From assembly GCA_014843695.1 (NCBI GenBank), contig CM026398.1:45384601-45448600 (forward strand): DNA of 64,000 nucleotides, written 5' to 3'. A model generated the notes under the pieces. That model saw only the letters and a list, made by a program, of their open reading frames with translations. It was not told the origin of the DNA and made no database searches. The translations under genes and the position numbers were made by a program. The first letter of the stretch is position 1. Each line of letters opens with the position of its first letter. Of this stretch, positions 36,500-47,600 are shown one piece after another. Source of the DNA: Archivesica marissinica (Eukaryota > Mollusca > Bivalvia > Venerida > Vesicomyidae).

Positions 36500-38057
36500 T
36501 TTATTGGGAGCCGTCCACTTCCACTGAGCCTCACACCACGTAGACGCGACTGGGCCGCGTATTAGGATCCGCCGCCGCCTCCACTGAGCCTCACACCACG
36601 TAGACGCAACTGGGCCGCTTATTGGGAGCCACCCTGTTCCTCAGGAACAATCTCACCCACTACTCGCTTATTTTGTGCACACATTAATTACGATCCGCCC
36701 CCATTCTCCATTGAGCATCACATCACGTATATGCGACTGGACCGCTTATTACGATCCGCCCAAGCCTCCATTGAGCATCACACCACGTATATGCGAATGG
36801 ACCGCTTATTACGATCCGCCCCGCCTCCACTGAGCATCACACCACGTATATGCGACTGGACCGCTTATTACGATCCGCCCAAGCCTCCATTGAGCATCAC
36901 ACCACGTATATGCGAATGGACCGCTTATTACGATCCGCCCCGCCTCCACTGAGCATCACACCACGTATATGCGAATGGACCGCTTATTACGACCCGCCCA
37001 AGCCTCCATTGAGCATCACACCACGTATATGCGAATGGACCGCTTATTACGATCCGCCCCGCCTCCACTGAGCATCACACCACGTATATGCGAATGACCG
37101 CTTATTACGACCCGCCTCCGCCTCCACTGAGCATCACACCACGTATATGCGACTGGGCCGCTTATTACAATCCACCCCGCCTCCACTGAGCATCACACCA
37201 CGTATATGCGACTGGGCCGCTTATTACAATCCACCCCGCCGCCACTGAGCATCACTCCACGTATATGCGACTGGACCGCTTATTACGAACCGCCCCGCCG
37301 CCACGGAGCATCACTCCACGTATATGCGACTGGCCGGCTATTACGAACCGCCCCGCCTCCATTGAGCATCACTCCACTATATGCGACTGACCGCTTATTA
37401 CGACCCGCCCCGGCCGCCACTGAGCATCACACCCATATATGCGACTGGACCGCTTATTACGAACCGCCCGCCGCCACTGAGCATCACACCACGTATATGC
37501 GACTGGACCGCTTATTACGATCCGCCGCCGCCTCCACTGAGCATCACACCACGTATATGCGACTTGACCGCTTATTACGAACCGCCCCGCCCTCCCTGAG
37601 CATCACACCAGGTATATGCGACTGGACCGCTTATTACGAACCGCCCCGCCTCCACTGAGCATCACACCACGTATATGCGACTGGGCCGCTTATTACGACC
37701 ACCCCGCCTCCACTGAGCATCACCCACGTATATGCGACTGACAGCTTTTACGACCCGCCTCCGCCTCCCTGAGCATCACCCAGTATATGCGACTGGACCG
37801 CTTATTACGAACCGCCCCGCCTCCACTGAGCATCACACCAGGTATATGCGACTGGACCGCTTATTACGAACCGCCCCGCCTCCACTGAGCATCACACCAG
37901 GTATATGCGACTGGACCGCTTATTACGACCCGCCTCCGCCTCCACTGAGCATCACACCACGTATATGCGACTGGACCGCTTATTGGGAGCTGCCCCGCCT
38001 CCACTGAGCATCACACCAGGTATATGCGACTGGACCGCTTATTGGGAGCTGCCCCCG
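36500..38057. repeat. 59-bp array, about 25 copies
   Basis: Units contain ctgagcatcacaccacgtat followed by atgcgactggaccgcttatt. They share the acgt(a)aa/tatgcgaatgg core with the 104-bp array to the left. Small deletions are common at 37320-37800. Plus-strand open frames are by-products. Confidence 0.95.
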
Positions 38058-38288
38058 ATGTGTAGTATCCGGTCAATACTGGAATAACTATGCAATAATG
38101 GTATTTTACTACATACAGTGACAGATGTCTCCATGATTGTTTATATTAGAAACGGGTGAAAAGTAGTATATTGTAATGTAACCGTCTCGTGTTGAGAGAT
38201 CAAATTGCGTCAAATAAATAGATAGTCCAGGCTATAGACACTAACTTATAAAATATAACTAGAAATATCCTTATAATAGAGATGTTAC

Positions 38289-38396
38289 CACAGCTAGCTT
38301 CGTCTTCCCCATTGCTACATTCAGCTGCTCCGTTACAGAGCGTGGCACACATAGTCGTACCGCTACATATCATCTGATTCGAGGAACATGTCGGCG
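38289..38396 (-). CDS. LDL-receptor class A exon (second in order)
   Basis: A 108-bp phase 1-1 exon after cgttacag and before TGTG|GTAACA. It encodes PTCSSNQMICSGTTMCATLC, then NGAAECSNGEDEASC: six cysteines and an acidic calcium site in the form SNGEDE. CDG is changed to CNG. Confidence 0.85.
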
Positions 38397-38619
38397 CTGT
38401 AACGACAAAACACGTTCATGTACAAGATCAACAGCTGGTGCTTTTGTATATGCACTTCTATAATAATACTAAGACGGACTAAACTCCACCGTTGACATAC
38501 CCATCACCAAAAAACACACGCATCAATCCATCGACACCAACCACAAGCCGTAAATTCCGACCGAATTAAAAAGTGGCGACATATTTTATTTCTCCAGTAG
38601 AAACCCAGTTTAACTGATA

Positions 38620-38826
38620 TTAACAGTCTTTCAGATGGGACTTTAAACCGAGGTCTCGTGTTGGTGTTGTACACCGTGCATGTAAAAGAACCAGAGGAGA
38701 CTCTGCACTGAGTCTCTGTCTGTATCATTGTACTATTCTCCAAAAAATCTAAAATGACTAATCTCTTCATGGAGCGTCGCTCATATGGGCAACCGGTTGC
38801 GACGATAAATAAACGTAAAACACACT
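38620..38826 (+). repeat. SINE family 1, copy G
   Basis: Plus-strand central domain and tail without the head. A short piece of a head in the opposite orientation (gatcgaacctgcgatccctg) follows at 38829-38879. Confidence 0.8.
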
Positions 38827-39011
38827 GGGTCAGGATCAGACGGGGATCGAACCTGCGATCCCTGGTTTACCAGTCCATAACGTGCACCTCCTTCTATTTA
38901 TTTAACTGCGTACCAAACGTCCAAAGCATGCCTGTTTTGTATTCCTTCCACCTGGATCATTCTAATGATTACAATATCTAACGTGAACTTCGCATTGTTT
39001 CCTATGCATAA

Positions 39012-39180
39012 ATACATACCACAGTATAACTCGTCAAGTCCATCGCCGCATGTTGCCTCTCCGTGACACAACGTTGCACACGTCTCCATATCAGATACAT
39101 ACCACAGTATAACTCGTCAAGTCCATCGCCGCATGTTGCCTCTCCGCCACACAACGTTGCACACGTCTCCATATCAGATA
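39012..39180 (-). repeat. 83-bp tandem copies of an LDLa exon end and its splice donor
   Basis: Two extra 83-bp copies lie next to the LDLa exon at 39186-39293 (repeated landmarks at 39015, 39098 and 39181). Each contains the second half of the module, reading METCATLC and CGDGLDELYCG on the minus strand, plus the GTATGT donor. None has an acceptor, and 83 is not a multiple of three. Confidence 0.9.
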
Positions 39181-39185
39181 CATAC

Positions 39186-39293
39186 CACAGTATAACTCGT
39201 CAAGTCCATCGCCGCATGCTGCCTCTCCGTCACACAACGTTGCACACGTCTCCATATCAGAACACACAATTTCTGACGCTTTACATTCTATGC
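39186..39293 (-). CDS. LDL-receptor class A exon (first in order)
   Basis: A 108-bp phase 1-1 exon after ttttattatgtag and before TGTG|GTATGT. It encodes IECKASEIVCSDMETCATLC, then DGEAACGDGLDELYC: six cysteines, the CDG site and a DGLDE calcium site. Its 3' half and donor are tandemly repeated downstream (39012-39180), so several 5' splice sites could compete. Confidence 0.88.
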
Positions 39294-39334
39294 CTACATA
39301 ATAAAACGGTGTTAAGTAATATATATATAGTCGT

Positions 39335-39462
39335 CTGGAAGTCGTGATAGCGCTGTGGTAGCGCGTTCGCTCTTCTCTCTCCCTCGTGGCGATGTATTCC
39401 ATCAGGAATGAGGTCTCGAGAGTAATTAATATAAGTTGTAATAACTTGTTTCGCAATCGAAA
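39335..39462 (+). repeat. SINE family 3, internally deleted copy
   Basis: Head (ggaagtcgtgatagcgctgt) is joined directly to the tail region (ttctctctccctcgtggcga). Confidence 0.8.
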
Positions 39463-39527
39463 AATATTGGATCTTACTTACATTAATCATCTTGCTCTAC
39501 ATAAATGTTTATTTAGTTTGTCATTAA

Positions 39528-39700
39528 AGCGACATTACATCGCAAAGGGGAAATCAAATGAATTTTTTCACGTATAAATGCGTTGCTACTACACATTCTT
39601 CTGAATACATTCGAACACCTACATTGAATCAATAGCATTTCATATAACTGACATCCACGCTCTTGAATTGACGTTTACTTGTCATTGGAGTCAATACTAA
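39528..39700. mobile_element. TTAA MITE family A, right-truncated copy
   Basis: The left end agcgacattacatcg follows TTAA (39524-39527). The match to 17657-17830 stops at ttggagtcaatactaa. Confidence 0.8.
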
Positions 39701-39702
39701 GG

Positions 39703-39778
39703 GGTGTTCTCACTTTCCCAACATTCTGTTTTTCAGGTAAAAAGTTGGGGTTTTGGTATGTTTGGAAAGTGAGACACT
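39703..39778. repeat. Small inverted repeat
   Basis: gtgttctcactttcccaaca at the left and tgtttggaaagtgagacac at the right are imperfect inverted copies. It starts where the truncated MITE ends. Confidence 0.6.
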
Positions 39779-39944
39779 ATTGTTAGGTTTAACAATGGAC
39801 TAATTGGTGATAATTGGTCAAACTTGCTATTCTGCACAGAGAAAAGTTACATGCCACATTTTGGATAAAAGTAAAACAAACATATGCATAAACAAGATTT
39901 TATTAGCTTTTAAATTACTTAAACATATACATTTACATTGTATC

Positions 39945-40710
39945 CTGATCAATCCTGATCAATAGTACTGCTTTATAGACATTTGTAGAAGTGTTAGTGC
40001 AGACAAACGTGTAGATCCTGATCAATAGTACTGCTTTATAAACATTTGTAGAAGTGTTAGTGCAGACAAACGTGTAGATCCTGATCAATAGTACTGCTGG
40101 AAGTCGTGATAGCGCAGTGGATGCGCGTTCGCTTCAGGTGCGAAAGGTCCGGAGTTCGAGCCCCACTGGAGCCGTTACGATTGTGCCCTTAGGCAAGACA
40201 TTTAAATTCCATGTTGCCTCTTCTCTCTCCCTCGTGGCGATGGATTCCATTCAGGAATGAGGTCTCGAGAGTGATTTATATAAGTTGAAATAACTTGTTT
40301 CGCAATCGAGCTAAAATAAATTTGTATAAACTAATAGTACTGCTTTATAGACATTTGTAGAAGTGTTAGTGCAGACAAACGTGTAGATCCTGATCAATAG
40401 TACTGCTTTATAGACATTTGTAGAAGTGTTAGTGCAGACAAACGTGTAGATCCTGATCAATAGTACTGCTTTATAGATATTTGAAGACGTGTTATTGCAG
40501 ACAAACGTGTAGATCCTGATCAATAGTACTGCTTTATAGACATTTGTAGAAGTGTTAGTGCAGAAAAACGTGTAGATCCTGATCAATAGTACTACTTTAC
40601 AATCATGTAATTTTACCATATTATATGCGTGGAATGTGTAGATCCTGATCAGTCAGAAGTTTAGTTTTAATGAAAACAAAATTGTAGATCCTGATCAGTA
40701 GTACTGAAAC
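39945..40710. repeat. 63-bp array interrupted by a SINE
   Basis: About seven copies of a unit with tgtagatcctgatcaatagt and gcagacaaacg. The 63-bp length keeps a minus-strand frame open, a by-product. A family-3 SINE has inserted at 40099-40332. Confidence 0.93.
40099..40332 (+). repeat. SINE family 3, full length, inserted in the 63-bp array
   Basis: A 234-bp copy flanked by the 12-bp direct repeat aatagtactgct (40087-40098 and 40333-40344). The flanks rejoin to a normal array unit. Full tRNA-like head with B box gagttcgagcccc. Confidence 0.95.
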
Positions 40711-40770
40711 TACTCCTGATTAATAACACTGTCAACTATTAGCACATTTGATGAAATGACATTACTAATT

Positions 40771-41754
40771 CTACTGTCCTAGTTTGATCAAGTACGATGC
40801 TGCATCGGCGTACTCTGTCACTTCCAGCTCAGTGTCCAATAGTTGCTGCTTCAGCTGTACGAGGCAGTCTTCGATGACGCGGTACTTCATCTTCTTTGGA
40901 CGCCGTCTTCCACCATTCGCATGCTGAAGTAGGCGTACTTCGTTTACGGCCTGCTCCTTCTGGAACAACAATCTGTAGATGTTTGGATGGGAATGGGTCA
41001 ACAGACCATTGACCTTGTTGTGCCATCTTTCGGCGTGGTTCGTGGTCCTGGATTGTCGAAGTGGTTCCACATCGCCTTGTCGCCGTCCACACAATGCTCC
41101 GTTACGTAGTCCTTGAACGCGACTACGGATGTCGTGTCGTCGTCGTTGTTTTCTAGGGCATGGAACCACATGTCTTCAACCAGTCCGATCGGCACAAGAG
41201 GCAGGACACTAGCACGGCGCACCAACATTCTGAAGTCGTCGTTGTCTTTGAAGGTTGTCACAAGTCCACATGACTGAACCTTCCTCCAGATGCACTGTGA
41301 ATAATGGACGAAACATCCCTTCACAGTTACGTCCGGGTAGACAGCGATAACGTCACGTTTCGCTGCAACTTCGAAGTCCATCATGACAGTTTCTGGTTTG
41401 AGTTCTTCGATGTTGTGCCGGTCACCAACGCCCTGAACAAGTTCAAACAGCCGCCTGTAGGTGGTCTCGCGTGTGTTCGGTAGCAACGCATAAGTACACA
41501 TGTATCCATCAACCATACCATGGATTGTGTACATCTGGTAGAAGTATGATGGACTGGAGTAGAAGATCCCATCGACATACCAAATGTCGGCTCTCGAGAG
41601 TTCCATTAAGTTCTCCAACGTAGCGAACACGGTGATGCGGTTTTCTTCCCCATCATTCGCGTGTAGGAACTTATCGCCCGTCGTCGTCTCGGTCCATTTC
41701 CCATCCAACATGACGTCTTGTCGAACCTTCGGTAACGTAGGTTGTAGTTTCGCC
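40771..41754 (-). pseudogene. MULE-type transposase-derived exon 2, one frameshift
   Basis: Second exon of a FLYWCH/MULE gene. It begins after acaaag with G|GCG AAA, in the phase needed by the exon ending at 50834. It reads KLQPTLPKVRQDVMLDGKW, then a MULE transposase core: ADIWYVDGIFYSSPSYFYQM with the first Asp, MMDFEVAA with a second acidic site, and GCFVHYSQCIWRKVQ, the usual C/H region. Near 41040-41060 the frame shifts: upstream text ends MWNHFDN and the expected continuation RTTNHAERWHNKVNG is in another frame. The C-terminus ends YADAASYLIKLGQ. Such FLYWCH-MULE genes derive from Mutator-like transposons. No terminal inverted repeats were found. The shift is either inactivation or an assembly indel. 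Confidence 0.8.
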
Positions 41755-41810
41755 CTTTGTATGAAATGGAATAAAATATATGAGATATTATTCACTGTAA
41801 CATTGTTTTG

Positions 41811-41814
41811 TAAA
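41811..41814. other. Left target-site duplication (taaa) of the gypsy element
   Basis: taaa before the 5' LTR matches taaa at 50063-50066 after the 3' LTR. Confidence 0.85.
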
Positions 41815-42340
41815 TGTAACCCATGTCATATTTATCTAAAAGAGTAATAATTATTGATATTTAGTACATGTACATCATAATATTTCCAAACCCTGCTGCA
41901 AGCATACCACCCAATAGTTTCCCCTATATGGCCTAATAAAATCAGTGGTCTGAATCATATCCTAATTATTAGCCTGGTCCCATACGAGGTCTTTGTATAT
42001 ACTATAGCGCTCTTCGCCTACTATGTGTAGTAAGTATAGGGTGCTTGGGATTGTGAGTTGCATCAGGTCAGATGTTTGAATGAGTCCCCACTCAACTAAT
42101 TAGGTGCACTTTCCAACCTAAGGGTTGGTTGCAGACCCTTATCCCACACTCTATCTCGACTATCAAACGGATACGTTGCAAAGCTATCCTGTTTACGTTA
42201 ATATATACTATACTAGTAACTTTATACATATATATAATATATGTATCAGCTGATAGCCGGACTCTGGCTCTTTATATCCATATATACGAACATACGAAAA
42301 CAACCAGAGTTTGTTATATCTATAAACTCCCCGGTCTACA
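41815..42340 (+). repeat. 5' LTR of gypsy element (526 bp)
   Basis: Begins TGTAAC and ends TCTACA, with the same boundaries as 49537-50062. TATA-like sequence (tatatataatatatg) lies at 42229-42244. The outer thirds match the 3' LTR closely; the middle (about 41990-42160) differs much more. Confidence 0.95.
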
Positions 42341-42342
42341 AA

Positions 42343-42408
42343 TGGCTCCCCGTCGGGGAATTGAACCCCGGTCTCCCGCGTGACAGGCGGGGATACTCAC
42401 CACTATAC
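42343..42408. promoter_or_regulatory. Primer-binding site: 66-nt complement of tRNA-Asp
   Basis: Two bases after the LTR, tggctccccgtcggggaatt begins a complement of mature tRNA-Asp(GUC): TGG (pairing with the CCA tail), acceptor and T arms, anticodon arm (cccgcgtgacaggcgggg) and D arm up to ctatac. Usual primer sites are about 18 nt. The TGG shows the source was a mature tRNA and not a tRNA gene. Confidence 0.9.
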
Positions 42409-43414
42409 AAAAAATACGGTACCATATTTATTCAATTAAGTGTATGTTATTTATACAAATCGGTGTCGACATAGAAGTTCGATTACCTGGTTGTATAAAT
42501 AGGGTTTCTTTATTCTGTATTACTAACACACATCCCTGCATGTCATTATTCACAAGTTGCACATATTAATTACACTTATTGTTCCGGCAACATTGAATCG
42601 TGAGTAGCAGAAAGAAAGGTATGTAAGTGAGTAGATGTTGTTGTAGTATCGGATAGATCTATATTGTATATTATATTTATGTGATCTGTGTTACCCCATA
42701 TATTCCTACGCCCCAGTATAATATTACCCATATAACTAGGTTATATATACGCCCTTGCTAAGGCCTGTGGTTGTCATTCTTTTCAGAGGGTAATGTTGTT
42801 CCAAATTTCGTGTTTCAGGTATATATAGATGCCAGTAGGAGCACCAATTTCTATTTGCCATACAACATATTGTATAATCACTGTTAAATCAATTAAATTT
42901 ATTTTCAGGATTATATGTATATTGTGTTACAGTCCAGTAATTGTGTATTCTTTTACAGTCCATTAAATTTTGTGTTGTGTGTATTGTGTTAAAATATAGT
43001 CTGTGTTTATTTACAGGTATACAGTATTGATTGTGGATAGGTTAAATTCCTGATCTGTTTACATACAATCAGTTTACACCTTTTCATTGTGACCTACTTA
43101 TTTATTGGTCAATTCAGTCTTTATATTGAAGGTGTTACATTGTATAGACAGTTATAATTAGCTACTGTTGATTCTCAACAGAGTATTAAAGGCCAACCAT
43201 ACATTTGTTTTATAGCATATATATTTCTTGCGTTTGTAATATTTTTGCGAAATATTTTTGCGTTTCAACAATTATTTATCGCGATATTACGTAAGGTTGC
43301 GACGGTATTTTTGCGCCGTATTCGCGTGTCCACTATTGATTTTGTTGTCCCTGTTGCATATTTTTGTGCAACTCTTGTATTTATTGTCCTTATATCCTGG
43401 TTATAATTTTTATA
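42409..43414 (+). other. Gypsy untranslated leader
   Basis: About 1 kb of AT-rich sequence between primer site and gag. No gene; packaging signals presumably lie here. Confidence 0.6.
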
Positions 43415-44698
43415 ATGGCTACACCAGGAAAGGAGAGCACTCCTGGAGGATTACCCCCGGGGATGATGGACCAGGTTTATAAACAGTTGAGTGAGCATTT
43501 TGACTTGGTTCCAAAGTCAGCTCAAGCACCCCCACCGCCCTTGCCCTTCACTTCTTTCAGAGGCAGACGGTTTGACATTCCAGACAACCTTGCAGATAGT
43601 ACCCCACCAGTGCAGTCTTTTCTTAATAGACCACCTTCTGGATTTCCTTTTGTTTCAACCCCCAATGTACTTCCATATCCGACACAGTTTTCATCCAACC
43701 CTCCTAAGATGCCCAGCTTCTCGGGTGATGAACCTATCAACAAGGGGGAGGTGCCTTACGTTATATGGAGATATGAAGTCCAATGTCTGATGAACAATCC
43801 GGAAATATCAGCCACCAACCTGTTGTACACTGTGCGCAGTTCCCTTCGTGGTTCTGCCCGTATGATGGTGATTCCGCTAGGTCAGGAGTCAACACTTGTC
43901 CAGATTATGGATAAGCTAGACTGCATATTCTCAGATGCATCGACCAAAGAGGACCTGATGACAGAATTTTTTAATTCCTCTCAGGCAGCGGACGAATCAG
44001 TAACATCTTATGCATGTCGCCTAGAAACGTTGTTACAGGCCATCATTAATAAGGGTCAGTTACCAGGTGTTGCAAGGAATGACATACTTCGTCATAAGTT
44101 CTGGACAGGGTTATCCTCGGATATGTTGCGACTGCAAACCCGCCACAAGTATGATACCCTGGCGGACTACAACCAATTACTTCGAGAAATCCGCAAAGTT
44201 GAGAAAGAGATGTTGCGCACTTCGACTTCTTCTAATCTCAACTCTTCTTCAACTGGTAATGTTCTACAGACAACTCCTTTCTCTAAGAAGGTTTCTGTTA
44301 AGAACAATACAGTTACTGCGGACTCAGACGTGCAACAACAGTTTTCTTTATTGGAAAAGAAAATGCAGTCTCGCTTGGATCAGTTTGATACCAAACTCAC
44401 TTCCTGGGAGAACATGATGGACCAGAAGATCAACTCCAAGTTCGACCAGATTTTACAGAAGCTGGACTCTACCCACAACCAGCAACAACAACATCAGTCA
44501 TTCTCTCTACCACCACAACCATTTAGTACCAACAGAGGTCGCGGTCATAGACCTGGGAGATACAGTGGTGGCAATCAAGCTTCTGGTTATAGTCAGCAGG
44601 ATTACAATCCGCAAGGATCACACCTGCAGCCGAACTCCGGACCAAGGTTATTTGGTCGCGGAAGAGGCATTTCCCAATATCGCCAATCGTTAAACTAG
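43415..44698 (+). CDS. gag: Gypsy Gag, PNMA-like, no zinc knuckle
   Basis: Structural capsid protein of the retrotransposon, about 427 residues. The start is taken at MATPGKESTPGG, since the upstream Met at 43364 begins a hydrophobic stretch unlike Gag. A capsid core starts around PKMPSFSGDEP and runs through LRGSARMMVIPLG and WTGLSSDMLRLQTRH. This order and spacing recall the capsid of the PNMA family, which derives from gypsy Gag. A coiled-coil-like Lys/Gln region follows. The C-terminus is Arg/Gly/Gln rich (RGRGHRPGRYSGG, FGRGRGISQYRQ) with no CCHC zinc knuckle, so RNA binding may depend on RG repeats. It ends at TAG 44696-44698, within a candidate frameshift site. Confidence 0.85.
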   Translation: MATPGKESTPGGLPPGMMDQVYKQLSEHFDLVPKSAQAPPPPLPFTSFRGRRFDIPDNLADSTPPVQSFLNRPPSGFPFVSTPNVLPYPTQFSSNPPKMPSFSGDEPINKGEVPYVIWRYEVQCLMNNPEISATNLLYTVRSSLRGSARMMVIPLGQESTLVQIMDKLDCIFSDASTKEDLMTEFFNSSQAADESVTSYACRLETLLQAIINKGQLPGVARNDILRHKFWTGLSSDMLRLQTRHKYDTLADYNQLLREIRKVEKEMLRTSTSSNLNSSSTGNVLQTTPFSKKVSVKNNTVTADSDVQQQFSLLEKKMQSRLDQFDTKLTSWENMMDQKINSKFDQILQKLDSTHNQQQQHQSFSLPPQPFSTNRGRGHRPGRYSGGNQASGYSQQDYNPQGSHLQPNSGPRLFGRGRGISQYRQSLN

Positions 44699-47600
44699 AT
44701 ACCGTCTCTGTTGAGGGCCAAACAGGGACTGGTGATCAAGTTGCCCAAACAAACCCACACCCACCAGAACAACAATTTGTGAACCGTCTTATAGGTTCAC
44801 CGAATGAACATGATATTGTTATCAACGGCAGTTCTTTTAAAGCCTTGATTGATACTGGTAGTCAAGTAACCACTCTTTCTCTTTCTTGTTTCAAGAGACT
44901 TTCAGATGTTGTATTACAACCTCTCACCACTCTTGGTCTTGACTTATCAATTGCTGATGGTTCACGCATGGAGTACTCAGGTTATTTTGAGTCTACCATC
45001 ACATTACCGTTTTTATCTGTTTTTAAATTGGATATTCCTGTTCTGGTCATCCCAGACAATAGTTTTAACAGAACGTGTCCGGTCATTGTGGGAACAAACG
45101 TTCTTAGAAGGTGTAAGACATTTTTGTCCCCATCTTCAGATAATTCTACTGTTGACATCCCAGTAGAATGGAAGTCGGCGATGGATAGCCTCGACTCCCG
45201 GACCTTCTCAGTAAAAGCGTGCGGTACCAAAACGATTACGGTAGCACCATATGAGACAGTTACCATCAATGGGATAGTCCGTAATTTCGACAACAACATC
45301 TCATCTGTTGTCACTGAGACACCGGAAACTGTTACATGTTATACAGTATGTCCTCGGATTGTTAAAGTCAATCAACAATCCACAGTTAAAGTCCCAGTCA
45401 GGATTTGTAATATGACTGCGAAGACTTTATTTTTTAAACCCAAAACACAGATTTGTGAAATTTCTGAAGCAACAGTTGTGGATGATCTTTCTACATATAT
45501 TTGCCAGGATACATCTTCAGATACCTCTCTCGAAGACCTGGGTGTCAACGTTGACAATACAAATTTGTCTCCGTATCAAGTTTTGCGGTTTCAACAAGTC
45601 CTGGGTAAATGGACACATGTATTTTCCAAAGACAGTCAGGACTTGGGTAAAACAAATCTTGTACAGCACAAGATAGTGTTAGAGGACAATACACCGTTTA
45701 AAGACCCATACAGACGAATCCCTCCAGCCATGTATGAGGAAGTGCGTCAGCACATAAAGGAAATGTTGGAGGCAGACGTTATTCGAGAGTCTGATAGTCC
45801 TTACTCTTCTAACGTTGTTTTGATTAGAAAATCCTCCGGTGCACTCAGGTTTTGTGTGAATTGGCGTCGATTGAACAACAAGACCCGAAAGGATGCTTTT
45901 ATGTTACCCAGATTTGATGACACTATTGATGTCCTTTCTTCTGCCAAATATTTTAGTAAACTTGACCTACATTCAGCCTACTGGCAGGTCGAAGTTGCAG
46001 AAGAGGATAAGGCCAAAACAGCTTTTAATGTCGGAGCACTGGGGTTTTATGAGTGGAACCGGATGGGTTTCGGACTCACCAATGCACCCGCAACCTTCCA
46101 GCGACTGATGGAAAAATGCATGGGTGATATGCATCTTAGAGAATGTTTAATTTTCTTAGATGACATCCTTATTTTCTCATCTACATTTGAGGAACACATA
46201 GAGAGGATTGAATCCGTCTTTCAACGGTTGGATCAGCATCACTTGAAGCTTAAACCTTCAAAATGCGAATTCTTCAAGAAATCCGTAACTTACTTGGGTC
46301 ATGTCGTTTCTGATCAAGGTATTTCTACGGATCCCGGTAAAGTTTCCGCCGTTAAAGATTGGCCAGCATGTCACGATCTGAAATCTCTCAGACAATTTCT
46401 TGGATTCTCGGGCTACTACAGAAAATGTATAAAGGATTATGCCCAGATTGTACAGCCGTTAAACTCCTTATTAGAAGGACATGGTTTTAACCAGAAAAAA
46501 TCCAAGAAAAAGACCAAGAAGAAGACCAAGATACCCGTTCCATGGATATGGGGTGATGCCCAGCAAGCTGCCTTTGATACAATCAAAGATAAATTAACAT
46601 CACACCCAATCTTGGCATATGCAGACTATTCCCAACCTTTTATTCTGCACACGGATGCATCCTCCCTTGGATTAGGAGCAGTATTGTACCAGGTCCAAGA
46701 CGGGAAGGAGCGTGTTATTGCATACGCATCCCGAAGTTTGAGACCCAGTGAGAGGAATTATCCCGCCCACAAGATGGAATTTCTAGCCCTTAAGTGGAGT
46801 ATAACAGATAAATTCCATGACTACTTGTGTGGGAATGACTTTAAGGTGGTTACTGACAACAATCCCTTAACCTATGTCAAAACCTCTGCAAAGGTTGATG
46901 CAACAGGCCACCGTTGGCTAGCAGAATTAGCCAATTACAATTTTTATATTGAATACCGTAGTGGCAGCCAAAACGGAGACGCAGATGGATTATCTCGTCG
47001 ATACGTTTTTCAAGACGAAATGAAAGCGATTTTTCAAGGTGCTGTAAATGCTACACCACTTGTCGACTGTTTATCAGATTCGGCAGCTCCTCATTCGGCC
47101 GATGAGGAGATGTTTGAATCTGAACATGTTAACAAGATTGACTGGAAAGCTGAGCAATTGAATGATTTTATCATTGTAAGGGTGATTGACCTCATCGAAA
47201 GCGATTTTCTTCCTAGAGGGAGAGGATCCGAGTCAAAAGCTGTACAGCGTTTTCTCCGACTTCATCTCGATGAGGGAATTCTGTACAGAACCGCTTTCTT
47301 GGATGGCCAGTCAGTTCGTCAACTTGTTTTACCTGTATCCCACAGGACTATTGCCTTGAAGGGTATTCATGACGATGCTGGTCACCAGGGCAAGGAAAAG
47401 ACCCTTTGGCTGGCCATACAACGGTTTTACTGGCCTGGGTTGGAAGAGGATGTTAACAAGTACATCACCAATTGTAGCTCATGTATTAGACGAAAGACCC
47501 CTGTTAAACCTTTCGCAGAGCTTGTACCAATTTTTACCTCTAGACCTATGGAGCTAGTGTGCATCGACTTTTTAAAGCTCGAACCTAGCAAAGGTGGTGT

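Noticed and set aside
38504..38770. Minus-strand and plus-strand frames containing SSGSFTCTVYNTD
   Set aside because: These recur wherever family-1 SINEs occur and are translations of the SINE.
42343..42408. tRNA-Asp gene
   Set aside because: It lacks the 5' end, includes the complement of the untemplated CCA and sits exactly at the primer-site position.
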